Both the position numbers and the translations under genes were made by a program. The notes below the pieces were generated by a model, which was not told the DNA's origin, did not search any database, and saw only the letters and a program-made list of their open reading frames with translations. A DNA stretch of 14,250 nucleotides. Source: Nitrospirota bacterium. GTDB lineage: Bacteria; Nitrospirota; Nitrospiria; Nitrospirales; UBA8639. The DNA is taken from the NCBI GenBank assembly GCA_029879555.1, contig JAOUQB010000026.1, positions 1 to 14,250 of the forward strand, read 5' to 3'. Shown in pieces: positions 1-7,543 of this stretch (positions within the stretch are counted from its first letter, which is position 1; each line of letters opens with the position of its first letter).

Positions 1-858
1 CTGGACGAATTTGCTTGGATGTCCGTCCCCTCCGGGGCGTCTCTGGTTATCTTTCCCTGGCAGACGGCCCGACAACACCACTGTCTTGAACTGGACTTTC
101 CAATGAGTCTGGCGGATTCGTCGGGAAAGTCGATGAAATTTCGCGTGAATTGTACGCCCATTCTGAACGACAACAAAAAGGTTCAAGGGGTGCTCGTTTC
201 GTTCGATGATGTGACGCAATTGGAAGAAACCATTCTTGCCCTGGAGACGTCAAAAGCTGAAATGGAAAGCCTGGCGATGCGGGATCCTTTGACGGGGATC
301 TTCAATCGCCGCGCCTTATTTGAGGCCTTTGAGGATCTTACGAGTGTGAGTCTCCAGGACGAACGGGATTTTGGCTGTATTATGGCGGATATTGATCATT
401 TTAAATCGTTTAATGATCGTTTTGGCCATGCCGTCGGGGATCAGGTGATTCAAGTGGTGGCCAGCATCCTTTCGGCGACCATTCGCCCGACCGATATTAT
501 TGGTCGGTATGGCGGGGAGGAGTTTTGTATCTTACTCCCTGGAGAGGGTCCTGAGGGAACGGCTATTGCTGCGGAACGTTTACGCTTGGCCATTTCCGCC
601 CGTGCCAGTGACGCGGTGCGCACGACGGGCGATCGGCGTATCACCATGAGTTTGGGGGTGTCGTGTCTGTCCTGGGGGGCTCCCGATCCCCTCGAGTTAG
701 TGGATCAGGCGGATAAGGCTTTATATGCCGCCAAGCAGGCTGGTCGGAACCAGGTGGGGCAATGGACTCGGGAGGGGGCAGTGGCTGGTCTGCCCATTAC
801 TTTGGAGCTCGTGAGTAGCTCGGAGTTCCGCAGTCATCCCAACCAAGATCGATTGTAA
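1..858 (+). CDS. Diguanylate cyclase with PAS/PAC sensor region, 5' end cut off by the window
   Basis: Makes the second messenger cyclic di-GMP from two GTP. The reading frame is open from base 1 (Leu-Asp-Glu-Phe-Ala-Trp before the first Met at 19), so the true start lies outside the window and the Met at 19 is probably internal. Numbered from that Met, residues 38-70 look like the end of a PAS domain (PAC motif). A short helical linker (71-86) leads to a GGDEF domain starting at the RDPLTGIFNRRAL motif (88-100). The catalytic motif is GGEEF at 165-169, an active variant. An RxxD inhibitory site (R156-D159) stands exactly five residues before it, so product feedback inhibition is expected. 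The domain ends with the usual ADKALYAAKQAGRNQV stretch; about 35 residues of unknown tail follow. The next gene converges on it. Family call is very secure; the sensed signal is unknown. Confidence 0.96.
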   Translation: MDEFAWMSVPSGASLVIFPWQTARQHHCLELDFPMSLADSSGKSMKFRVNCTPILNDNKKVQGVLVSFDDVTQLEETILALETSKAEMESLAMRDPLTGIFNRRALFEAFEDLTSVSLQDERDFGCIMADIDHFKSFNDRFGHAVGDQVIQVVASILSATIRPTDIIGRYGGEEFCILLPGEGPEGTAIAAERLRLAISARASDAVRTTGDRRITMSLGVSCLSWGAPDPLELVDQADKALYAAKQAGRNQVGQWTREGAVAGLPITLELVSSSEFRSHPNQDRL

Positions 859-917
859 TCATGGGCAGGTCTGCCCTTCAGTTCCTACGGTGAGTATTTT
901 TTCGGGCTCTGAAGATC

Positions 918-1634
918 TCAGGTCCTGGGTTTCATCGCCTGGTGGAGGGTGTCGGTGACCCAGAGTTTAAAGAACCGTTGCGCGGCTTGATGATAGCCAT
1001 TCAGCATGTCTGGGACCTGTTTCAGAGAGAATTGCCCATCAACAAAGAAATCATGATCGATGAGATAGCCCATTTCTTGAACGGGTTGCGCGATGGGCAC
1101 CAACCCATGGCGCACACAGACTAAGTCCTTCCCGCCGTTTAATCCCATAAGCACTTCACTGTGCGTGGCTTTGAGTTCTCCCGCTGTCCCAGCCCACGCA
1201 AGATCACCTGTCCATTTTGTTTGGAGCAGCTGGTTCCATTCCTTATCCGTCACGCCCAAGGCCGATTTGCGAATGATATTGCGAAATCGTAAGCCCACGC
1301 GCAGTAATATTTGGGGTGGGTATTCCTGTTCTAGGGCCATCATGGTTTTTTTCATGTAGGCGGAGAAATTCCTCCATCCATCATAGTTCCTCGCCACAAG
1401 GGTGAGCGCGCCTTTGCCAAGTACCAACTGCCAGCGTTGATCGGTACTCATGAAATTATAGGCCGACTTATCCTGCGTGAGGGAAAACATGGGAAAGGCG
1501 TCTCTGACTTTTTCTTGAAATCCGACCGGGGGAGCCGCTGAAATTTTGAGATTGGGTGGAAAGGTTATTTGGCACGTGACATCCACGAGCGGGGTCTTGG
1601 TGTATGTCATCGATGGTGTTGTTGTGTGGGCCAT
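918..1634 (-). CDS. TIGR04255 family protein, function unknown
   Basis: A 238-residue soluble protein that I recognise as TIGR04255, a family of about 250 residues scattered sporadically over many phyla. The N-terminus has the family pattern of a Tyr-x-Lys-x-Pro-Leu-Val-Asp-Val start followed by a short strand ending in FPP. A second motif reads VGFQEKVRDAFPMF, and the C-terminus ends in a helix around FKLWVTDTLHQAM. No signal peptide or membrane segment is visible, and no catalytic motif is known for the family. I chose the ATG at 1634 because AAAGGA lies about 9 nt upstream. An in-frame ATG at 1670 would add 12 residues and has a weaker TAAGG. The HDOD gene lies 126 bp upstream on the same strand, so co-transcription is possible but not tight. 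Role unknown. Confidence 0.85.
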   Translation of the reverse strand: MAHTTTPSMTYTKTPLVDVTCQITFPPNLKISAAPPVGFQEKVRDAFPMFSLTQDKSAYNFMSTDQRWQLVLGKGALTLVARNYDGWRNFSAYMKKTMMALEQEYPPQILLRVGLRFRNIIRKSALGVTDKEWNQLLQTKWTGDLAWAGTAGELKATHSEVLMGLNGGKDLVCVRHGLVPIAQPVQEMGYLIDHDFFVDGQFSLKQVPDMLNGYHQAAQRFFKLWVTDTLHQAMKPRT

Positions 1635-1760
1635 GAGTTTGGATCCTTTTTGTCGTTTTTGAATGGGCATGTGCCTTACGTGAAATCGGTCAAGATTTCT
1701 CTATCGGTGTTTCGTTCTTCTTCTTGTGTGTGATTCGATGAACAAGTGGTGGTGCCCTGC

Positions 1761-2621
1761 CTACGCCACGCGCGATTGGGCTTCTTCCATCAAATCCAAC
1801 ATCGAGGAGAGTTGTTTGCCGGCTTCTATCATACACATTTTAATGCTGTCCTCCTCTAGACCGGTGAGTGTCCATGATTCCGGTGCGATGAGGCCTTCCC
1901 AATGGCCTTGCCCATTTGGGGATTGAAATCCTTCTGTCAGTGCGCCCGCGATGTTGAGCAAGGCCGCTTCGAACTGATAGTCCGGGGTCGCACTGGGTTG
2001 GTGTTGATGACGAATGGCTTCCCCTAGGTTTTTGGGTAATTGCCAGGCGTCGACGAGGGCTTGTCCCACCTGGGCATAATCAAAGCCGATGATCTTTTGC
2101 TCAGACACGTAAATGGGTTCACCTGAATTGGCGGATGTTTTCATCGCTTCTTCGGCCTGTTCGGGAAGGAATTGATACAAGACGAGGTGGCCCAAATCTC
2201 GAAGCAGTCCTTCCACGAACATGCGTTCGCTATCGACCAGGAAACATTTCCTTGCCAATTCTCTGGCGGCCAGACCGCTAAAAAAGCTGTTGGCCCAAAA
2301 AATGTTCATATTCATCACTTGTTGGGACAACCCGGAAAAGGCTTTGGTGACGGAGACGGCTAAGACCAAATCATGCAACGGCTGCATGCCTAAAATTCCG
2401 ACTGCTCGGGAAATGGTTTCCACTTTTCGCGGCATGCCATAGAACGCGCTATTGACCAGTTTTAACACCATGGCGGTCATTCCAGGGTCAATGCTGATGG
2501 CAGCGGACAAGTCCGTCATGGTCGATTCAGGATCATCAATGACTTTTTTGACTTGGAGGTAGACCTCGGGCAAGGACACCAAGGAGGAGCATTGTTCGAC
2601 AACTTCTGTGGCACTATTCAT
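1761..2621 (-). CDS. HDOD domain signalling protein
   Basis: A 286-residue stand-alone HDOD protein, a fold derived from HD phosphohydrolases and usually used for regulation or protein binding in two-component and c-di-GMP networks. Residues 10-210 carry the domain: SLPEVYLQVKKVIDD, the DLSAAISIDPGMTAMVLKLVNSAFYG helices and the AVGILGMQPLHDLVLAVSV segment. The usual GLLHD stretch reads GLLRDLGHL, so the His of the HD pair is replaced by Arg; this fits a non-catalytic HDOD. The frame runs upstream to 2765, but the extra residues are unlike the family. The ATG at 2621 gives family length and has AAGG about 7 nt upstream. With the GGDEF gene nearby, it may belong to a signalling neighbourhood, though the two are on opposite strands. 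No partner can be named. Confidence 0.93.
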   Translation of the reverse strand: MNSATEVVEQCSSLVSLPEVYLQVKKVIDDPESTMTDLSAAISIDPGMTAMVLKLVNSAFYGMPRKVETISRAVGILGMQPLHDLVLAVSVTKAFSGLSQQVMNMNIFWANSFFSGLAARELARKCFLVDSERMFVEGLLRDLGHLVLYQFLPEQAEEAMKTSANSGEPIYVSEQKIIGFDYAQVGQALVDAWQLPKNLGEAIRHQHQPSATPDYQFEAALLNIAGALTEGFQSPNGQGHWEGLIAPESWTLTGLEEDSIKMCMIEAGKQLSSMLDLMEEAQSRVA

Positions 2622-3074
2622 AGTCAACCTTCGAATTATTAAAGATGAAAGCCTGTCGTCCCCTGTGGGCTCTTTTCGGTCAACCTTTGGCGGACCTTGA
2701 TGTTTTGTGCAATGGTCTGTTGAAAAAAGCCGCCAGCGGCGTTCTCGCCAGTTTTCCGTGCTCACGTCATTCCAGTACGCTCCGCGCGCAAAACTGGCTG
2801 CGGCCTTTCCTTCGAGCGGCCTCAGGACAGGACTGAACGGACCCTTCAGCAGCCTCAGGGCATGCTTTTTTGAACAGACCGAAGCTACGGATCACATAGG
2901 CTTTCCTGGCCAAATGTGCCCTTTGATATCTTCATTATTCAACACTCCCTGCAATGGTTCTCTAGGGTAGATAAAAATACCTAGGCTGCTACTGGTAGGC
3001 TCGACTTGTCAGAGCTGAGTTCGCCCTCTTGAATGAGAGGCGATGGAATGGCAGGAATCGTGAGGTAAAAATTC
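2622..3074. other. 453-bp non-coding gap carrying a MITE-like element
   Basis: The gap between the HDOD start and the DUF3422 stop, both on the minus strand, contains no credible gene; open frames crossing it have no family-like sequence. The main content is the inverted-repeat element at 2714-2880. Nearer DUF3422 is a weak 5-bp hairpin (CCTCT/AGAGG, about 3028-3043) without a U tract, too weak to call a terminator. A near direct repeat TAAAAATACCTAG (2972-2984) and TAAAAATTCCTAG (3066-3078) flanks the stretch between the element and the DUF3422 stop. Confidence 0.7.
2714..2880. repeat. MITE-like inverted-repeat intergenic element (167 bp)
   Basis: The left end GGTCTGTTGAAAAAAGC (2714-2730) and right end GCTTTTTTGAACAGACC (2864-2880) are inverted repeats matching at 16 of 17 positions. 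Inside are a perfect 9-bp hairpin (GCCAGTTTT at 2747-2755 with AAAACTGGC at 2790-2798) and a small GCCGC/GCGGC hairpin next to the left end. There is no open reading frame with transposase motifs. The architecture (long near-perfect terminal repeats, internal hairpins, GC-rich core, intergenic position) fits a non-autonomous mobile repeat or a structured intergenic repeat family. I recall similar TGTTGAAAAA...TTTTTGAACA repeats in Nitrospira genomes, but copy number cannot be tested here; only one copy lies in this window. Confidence 0.75.
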
Positions 3075-4451
3075 CTAGTCGTGTGGCGTAGGGGGAGAAG
3101 AATGGGTTTGATGAATTCGTTTTTTTCCCCAGGTAATGAGTCCATAGGCCAGGCCGATGGCGATGGGCACAAAGATTCCAGAGGCGAGGGTATAGTTGGA
3201 GAGCCACCCCATTTCATGGAAGGCCTTAAAAAGATAATTGGCCAAGCCACTCACATAGTAGGCGATGACAATCACGGACAGGCCTTCGACGGTTTGTTGG
3301 AGGATCGCTTGGCTTTTGGTCGTTTGATCCACGCTGGCTAGGAGTTTCATGTTTTGATCTTGTTGGGCCAAATTCTGCTCTTGCAGAACGAGTTCCACTT
3401 TGGTGCGTAGGACCGCGATGGTGCCTTCAAAGTCCTGTTCTAGCGCATGTATCCGGCTCATTAATTGCTGATAGCCATCAGCGACCCCTGTAATTTTCCA
3501 ATGGACATAGTCGGTCAGGGTGCGACATCCGGGTAGGGCTTGTTCCTGCAGGGCCAAGGTATTGCTGTGGACAATGCGGTCATACGGAACTGATGCGGAC
3601 AGGCGAAATCGCATGGAGTCCGCCAATCGCCCCACTTCGAGAAAATCATGTGTGAGGCCCTCTAACCATTGCTGCAACCGGGCATGCTTGGCCTCTTTGA
3701 GTTCTTTGGTTATCACACTCCGTTGGTACAGATGGCGTTGTTCATAGATTTGTACTTGATCAACTGAGCGAGAGAAGGCCTTGTAGGGCAAGAGAATGAG
3801 GTGGGTGTAGTTTTCTAAGGTAATGAGGATATCGATGAGACGTGGGAGTTTGGGGAGGAGTTGTGCTGCCTCTGGTGCCCAAATGAGGTAACGTTCTCGA
3901 CCATGTTCGTCGGGTGTGAAGCTTGTTGCCACGGAAATGTTTTCCATGAGCACGTGGCTGCCGTAAATTTGCGGTCCAGGGAGAAGGGTGCCCAGTTCTT
4001 CGTGATCATAGGATTGTCCTAGCGTGACGACGATGTCTAAGGCATTCACTTCTAAGCCCAATGGAGAAAATGGGAATACGTACTGCGGGAAGGTGAGGGG
4101 ACCAAATCCCAATGGCATGTCGGATGCCTGAGGAATATGCCAAATTTGATAACTGTAATATTCTGTGTGGGCTTCCCATTTGGCAATCAACCGGTCTCCA
4201 TTGGGAGTAGTTTTCACGCCAAACCCCACTTTCTCTTCGAGTACCGTTTCTGAGTCTTCAATATTCAAACAGGAAAGTAGCTGCTGAAATTCTTTCCGGC
4301 TTTGGGGGCGTTCGATGGCCGGATTGGCCATGCGGCGTGCGGTGTGATGAATGTGGGCTGGAGCCTTCAGCCACCCCTCCAGATATTTTTCCTGAGCGGT
4401 ATGAATATGCCGTAAAATGCCTTTTTCGGTTGAGGGAGGCTTGAGGGGCAT
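3075..4451 (-). CDS. DUF3422 family membrane-anchored protein
   Basis: A 458-residue protein of the DUF3422 (COG4949) family, predicted membrane-anchored proteins of unknown role. The N-terminal half contains the family landmark AKWEAHTEYYSYQIW (about 89-103). The C-terminal third has a long helical, probably coiled-coil stretch (about 335-385) rich in Gln and Leu, then the hallmark LQQTVEGLSVIVIAYY leading into transmembrane segment 1 (about 390-410) and segment 2 (about 420-442). A positively charged tail (WGKKRIHQ) follows, consistent with a cytoplasmic C-terminus and a large cytoplasmic N-terminal part. The start at 4451 has no good ribosome site, and an internal Met at residue 41 is a less likely alternative. 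The YheT-like hydrolase ends 103 bp upstream on the same strand, so the two could be one transcript. Biochemical function is unknown for the family. Confidence 0.9.
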   Translation of the reverse strand: MPLKPPSTEKGILRHIHTAQEKYLEGWLKAPAHIHHTARRMANPAIERPQSRKEFQQLLSCLNIEDSETVLEEKVGFGVKTTPNGDRLIAKWEAHTEYYSYQIWHIPQASDMPLGFGPLTFPQYVFPFSPLGLEVNALDIVVTLGQSYDHEELGTLLPGPQIYGSHVLMENISVATSFTPDEHGRERYLIWAPEAAQLLPKLPRLIDILITLENYTHLILLPYKAFSRSVDQVQIYEQRHLYQRSVITKELKEAKHARLQQWLEGLTHDFLEVGRLADSMRFRLSASVPYDRIVHSNTLALQEQALPGCRTLTDYVHWKITGVADGYQQLMSRIHALEQDFEGTIAVLRTKVELVLQEQNLAQQDQNMKLLASVDQTTKSQAILQQTVEGLSVIVIAYYVSGLANYLFKAFHEMGWLSNYTLASGIFVPIAIGLAYGLITWGKKRIHQTHSSPPTPHD

Positions 4452-4554
4452 GGTGTCGTGATAGCTCGTGAAGAAAACCGGTTTGGTTGTTCGATCTTTT
4501 TCGACTATTTTGACGTTCTACCCTAGTTGCGAGAGACCATGCAAGGGCCTTCCA

Positions 4555-5568
4555 TCAGTTTGGGCCGAAGGGGCTACGGTCGACACTGGCTGCCTTCTGT
4601 TCTATCCAGTCGATGATACGATTTTCTGCCCAGAATGAATCCTCCTGGGCTTGAGGATGCTGTACAAATCCACAATGGCCTCCGTGTGATGGAGCGAATA
4701 ATTCAATAAGAGCATTGTGATGAAGGGATGAGCGATGAAAGATGTCGTAGGGGATAAACGGATCGTCTTGCGCGGTGATGATGAGAGTGGGAATGCGAAT
4801 GGCGGTGAGGGTCTTTTCAGCGGCGCTCTGTTCATAATAGTCTTCGGCATGTCGATAGCCGCCATCTGGGGCGGTGTAGACATCGTCAAATTCCCACATG
4901 GTCTGAATGTTTGGCAAATGGGCGAGGTTCCATTTCCCTGGGTACAGACGATCTTTTCGTGTTAGCTTGGCTTTAAGGCTTCGTAAAAAATGATGATGAT
5001 AGATCCAATTTGACGGATGTTGTAGCGCACGGACGCATGCGGCCGGCTGGATGTTGGGACTGACGGCCGCAACGCCACTCAATGTCGGGAGCGTTCCTCC
5101 CATTTCTCCTGCTAACTTGAGGGTGAGGTTGCCTCCCATGGAATAGCCGATCACCCAGATCTGTCGACATCCGTCGACGTTGGTGATTTCTTGAATAATT
5201 TGGCTGTAATCCTGGCTCAATCCGTTGTGATAGAGCGTCGGCGTGAGATGTTCTGAGTCTCCGCAATTGCGTTGATTGATGCGGATGCAATTCCAACCTT
5301 TGGCCCAAATCTTGTGGGCTAACCCAACCATGTAATGTGATTCCGTACACCCTTCAAGTCCATGAATCAACAAGACGGTTGGCTTGTTTGTTGGCGACGG
5401 TTGCCAATGGCACTGCGTCAGGAGTCCGGTCTCGGGAGTGATCTGAAAGATCCGTTGTTGAGCAAGGAAAAAGGCCGGAGTGTTCCCGCGTGGCCACCAA
5501 CGCGGGACAATGGTCATTCGATGAGGTCCTCCTAATATGGGATGAGAACGAAATGGAAGGCCAGTCAA
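4555..5568 (-). CDS. YheT-type alpha/beta hydrolase (COG0429)
   Basis: A 337-residue serine hydrolase of the YheT/ABHD family; likely an esterase acting on an unknown acyl ester. Visible landmarks are the oxyanion HGLEG (69-73), the RINQRNCGDSEHLTPTLYHNG stretch typical of the family (96-116), the nucleophile elbow GYSMGGN with Ser143, an acid in AQDDPFIP (Asp268 or Asp269) and the catalytic His298 in SHGGHCGF, so the triad is complete. The start is uncertain. TTG at 5568 has no clear ribosome site but keeps an N-terminal segment (PFRSHPILGGPHRMT) resembling the F-x-P-H-P-L-L-x-G-x-H-x-Q-T motif of relatives. The ATG at 5517 has AGGAGG 10 nt upstream, though those bases also encode Gly-Gly. 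No signal peptide, so cytoplasmic. DUF3422 lies 103 bp downstream. Confidence 0.92.
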   Translation of the reverse strand: MTGLPFRSHPILGGPHRMTIVPRWWPRGNTPAFFLAQQRIFQITPETGLLTQCHWQPSPTNKPTVLLIHGLEGCTESHYMVGLAHKIWAKGWNCIRINQRNCGDSEHLTPTLYHNGLSQDYSQIIQEITNVDGCRQIWVIGYSMGGNLTLKLAGEMGGTLPTLSGVAAVSPNIQPAACVRALQHPSNWIYHHHFLRSLKAKLTRKDRLYPGKWNLAHLPNIQTMWEFDDVYTAPDGGYRHAEDYYEQSAAEKTLTAIRIPTLIITAQDDPFIPYDIFHRSSLHHNALIELFAPSHGGHCGFVQHPQAQEDSFWAENRIIDWIEQKAASVDRSPFGPN

Positions 5569-5875
5569 TGGAGTGGTTCAGGTGGTGGTGAAAAAATAAT
5601 GGGTAAGCCCCGTTCTTGATTTTGAGATGTTTTTAGAGGGGATATCAAATATCGCCTGAACAAGACAAGTGGTGTGCTGGGTTGTAGGCGAAAATTTCCG
5701 TTGATTCTTTCCGTAATGAGTCCTTAACTCTTCGACTTTATTGACAGGGTCTTCACAATTTCGGTACAGGAGCATCGAGCCTTTTTTTGTGAAGAAGAAT
5801 GATTAGAGTTGATGAGCGTATGGTACCAGGGATAGCTGAGTTCTGGTTTGTAGGACCCGATGGAGGGGATAGGGT
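5569..5875. other. 307-bp divergent intergenic region
   Basis: It separates the minus-strand hydrolase from the plus-strand cytochrome and should hold promoters for both. A perfect -35 box TTGACA lies at 5741-5746 pointing to the cytochrome, but the best -10 at the right distance (TACAGG, 5765-5770) is poor, so I do not call a promoter. A 65-codon minus-strand frame here shows no family features and looks spurious. No terminator or repeat was seen. Confidence 0.5.
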
Positions 5876-6421
5876 ATGAGTCGACCCACCAAGCCAAAAC
5901 CATCAGGTGGACGGGAGAGTTTTCTTATTTTTATGGTCGTGGGCTGCGGTATTCTGGCGACATTGTCCATGAATTCGCTGACCACGCCTCCTGCTGAACA
6001 GCATGATGCTGGCGGCACCCAGGCGGCTGTGCCGTCTGCACCACCTCTGGTTGAGCAGCAACCAGACAAGCCGATCGCGCTTGTTGATGTGCCCTTGGCC
6101 ACTGGGGAAGAGCCGCTTGATAAATTATTTGTGCAATCGGGATGTGCGGTCTGTCATACCATCCCAGGAATTGGCCCCGCTCAGGGTCGGCAAGGCCCCA
6201 AGCTTGTCCTGGGAACCAACGGGCCCACACGATTGGCCGATCCGAATTATCATGGCACGGCTGAAAGTGTGCGCGAATATATTCAAGAGTCCATCCTGTC
6301 TCCAGGTACGTATATTGTCCCTGGATATTCGGATCGCGTGATGCCTCGATGGTACGGAAAAAGGCTCAATGCGAAATCCTTAGACCGGATTGCCCACTAT
6401 CTGGAAGGTTTAGAAGAATGA
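5876..6421 (+). CDS. Membrane-anchored monohaem c-type cytochrome
   Basis: A 181-residue class I cytochrome c. The haem site is CAVCH (C90, C93, H94), and M156 in the DRVMPRWYG motif is the likely sixth iron ligand. The N-terminus has a basic start (residues 1-13), one hydrophobic stretch (15-31) and a Pro/Ala/Gln-rich linker (38-75) before the haem domain, so the haem domain sits in the periplasm on a tether. Residues 21-24 read VVGC, a possible lipobox, but the hydrophobic stretch continues past the Cys, so an uncleaved signal anchor is as likely. It probably shuttles electrons between respiratory complexes; no partner gene is adjacent. GGAGGGG lies about 8 nt before the ATG. It converges on the outer-membrane gene with 50 bp between stops and no clear terminator. 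Confidence 0.94.
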   Translation: MSRPTKPKPSGGRESFLIFMVVGCGILATLSMNSLTTPPAEQHDAGGTQAAVPSAPPLVEQQPDKPIALVDVPLATGEEPLDKLFVQSGCAVCHTIPGIGPAQGRQGPKLVLGTNGPTRLADPNYHGTAESVREYIQESILSPGTYIVPGYSDRVMPRWYGKRLNAKSLDRIAHYLEGLEE

Positions 6422-6471
6422 AGGATGAGGGGAAAATCACGGGGGGGTGGCCCACTCCTAGGCTGATTGCG

Positions 6472-6999
6472 TTATGGATGGAACCGGAACCCAAATAACA
6501 GGCCGATATTGAAGTTGTCGCTATTTCTTCGATTGTCCAAATCAATATCCTGAAATGTGAAGATAAGTGTGCTGGCCAGGGAGATGGTTCGGCTCAGATG
6601 AAAAGCAGCCGTTGCCCCAAACGGGAAAATATAACTTACGTCATGGTCATCGGTTCTCCCCCGTTCGTAATCCGCATAGACAAAGCCTATTCCACCAAAG
6701 GGAATGATTGAGACGGCTCCCAGCGGAATGTGGTATCGAGCCACGCCTGCAAACGTAATTTGGGTTAAGTCCCCTCCGGGTGTAATTAAGAGTTGTGGCC
6801 CGATAGAAAACTCTGAATCTAGGTAATAATCGCCTTGAAAGCTCATCGTGAACACGGTGTCATCGACGGTATCGGTCAGAAACCCCACGTCTGTTCCGAA
6901 TCCCCAAGAATTTTCGGCTCGTGCTAAGGAAGGCCCTAATGAAAAAAACAGGAGAAGGGCTGCAATCGCCAGTAGGGTCTTGACCCATTTATCGATCAT
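6472..6999 (-). CDS. Outer-membrane beta-barrel protein, small porin-like
   Basis: A 175-residue exported protein. Residues 5-25 form a hydrophobic signal segment with a signal peptidase I site ALARA-like (SLARA, cleavage after Ala28). The mature part is a series of amphipathic strands with alternating hydrophobic residues and Gly-rich turns (GFGTDVGFLT, FSIGPQLLITPGGD, SIIPFGGIGFVYADY). It ends in GLLFGFRFHP, close to the C-terminal strand pattern of outer-membrane barrels. Size suggests eight strands, as in the OmpA-transmembrane/OmpW-like group; the exact family is not determined. The frame stays open to 7089, but the ATG at 6999 places the signal peptide at the N-terminus and has AAAGGA upstream. 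The 11-mer-repeat lipoprotein gene lies 217 bp upstream on the same strand, and the gap carries the hairpin at 7077-7114. Confidence 0.82.
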   Translation of the reverse strand: MIDKWVKTLLAIAALLLFFSLGPSLARAENSWGFGTDVGFLTDTVDDTVFTMSFQGDYYLDSEFSIGPQLLITPGGDLTQITFAGVARYHIPLGAVSIIPFGGIGFVYADYERGRTDDHDVSYIFPFGATAAFHLSRTISLASTLIFTFQDIDLDNRRNSDNFNIGLLFGFRFHP

Positions 7000-7038
7000 A
7001 TCGAGAGGATCCTTTCGTTGAGATGAGGAAATGATGCG

Positions 7039-7114
7039 AGAGGTTTCATTTCGAGGGAAAGTATACCCGAATGCTCCCAGAGATTTCATTCCTTTGCAGG
7101 AATGAAATCTCTGG
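7039..7114. promoter_or_regulatory. Perfect 17-bp hairpin plus a related 14-mer upstream of the outer-membrane gene
   Basis: CCAGAGATTTCATTCCT (7077-7093) and AGGAATGAAATCTCTGG (7098-7114) form a perfect 17-bp stem with a 4-nt loop. Neither strand has a T run directly after it, so it is not a standard intrinsic terminator. A third partial copy, AGAGGTTTCATTTC (7039-7052), matches the left arm (7079-7092) at 12 of 14 positions, exactly 40 bp away. The cluster lies 40-115 bp upstream of the outer-membrane gene start, so it could be an operator array, an mRNA-stabilising hairpin or a processing site. Confidence 0.5.
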
Positions 7115-7154
7115 TGGATTCTTGTGTGCGCTCTCAGCAGATTTTTCTTCCATG

Positions 7155-7201
7155 GGGAGTCACTCCTGTTTTTTTATTCATGAAATAGGGGAGTGGCTCC
7201 C
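7155..7201. other. Second imperfect hairpin, possible terminator
   Basis: GGGAGTCACTCC (7155-7166) pairs with GGAGTGGCTCCC (7190-7201), 11 of 12 positions, with a 23-nt loop. It starts 16 bp past the lipoprotein stop. In the lipoprotein's direction no U run follows. In the opposite direction a T-rich stretch (7209-7214) does follow, which would fit a plus-strand terminator, but no plus-strand gene ends nearby. It may simply protect or end the lipoprotein mRNA. Confidence 0.35.
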
Positions 7202-7216
7202 GGGGGAATTTTTTCT

Positions 7217-7543
7217 CTAATCCTTCAGGCCTACGGCTTCCGAGGCTGCCGTTCCAGCATCCTTGACCGCTTCACCCGTGGCGTCCGCTGCGTCTTGGAT
7301 TGCCTCACCGGTGGTTTCCATCGCGTCCGACATGGCCTCTTTGGCATCTTCAGCTGCGCCGGTGATGGCCTCCCCAGTGTTTTTCATGGCATCACCCACT
7401 GAATCGGTTGTACTTTCAACGGCACTATCGATGGCTTTTCCCGCTTGTTCGGCCGGTCCATCCGATTCGCCACATCCGGTGAGAGCGATACCGATCACAC
7501 ATGCGAAGATTGCCCACCTTGGAAAGGCATGAAGCACTTTCAT
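7217..7543 (-). CDS. Small lipoprotein made of 11-residue amphipathic repeats
   Basis: A 108-residue predicted lipoprotein. Residues 10-23 are the hydrophobic signal, and the lipobox LTGC puts the lipidated Cys at 24. From residue 34 to the end the protein is seven consecutive 11-residue units with no gaps (34-44, 45-55, 56-66, 67-77, 78-88, 89-99, 100-108), consensus T-G-E-A-I-x-D-A-x-x-x. This 11-mer periodicity is the signature of LEA-like and apolipoprotein-like amphipathic helices, which lie along membranes or fold on drying. It is acidic and contains no Cys beyond the lipobox. The ribosome site is excellent (AGGAGG about 8 nt before the ATG). A role in envelope protection during osmotic or desiccation stress is an inference from the repeat type only. 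The outer-membrane barrel gene lies downstream. Confidence 0.85.
   Translation of the reverse strand: MKVLHAFPRWAIFACVIGIALTGCGESDGPAEQAGKAIDSAVESTTDSVGDAMKNTGEAITGAAEDAKEAMSDAMETTGEAIQDAADATGEAVKDAGTAASEAVGLKD

Noticed and set aside
863..902. Possible terminator GGGCA-GGTC-TGCCC with a later T run between the diguanylate cyclase and the TIGR04255 gene
   Set aside because: The stem is only 5 bp and the T run is about 20 nt away, so it does not fit an intrinsic terminator.
1761..2621. HDOD protein as an active HD phosphohydrolase
   Set aside because: The His of the HD pair is Arg (GLLRDLG), so metal-dependent hydrolysis is not expected.
5578..5775. 65-codon minus-strand frame upstream of the YheT-like gene
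   Set aside because: No family-like sequence or good ribosome site, and it lies where both divergent promoters should be.
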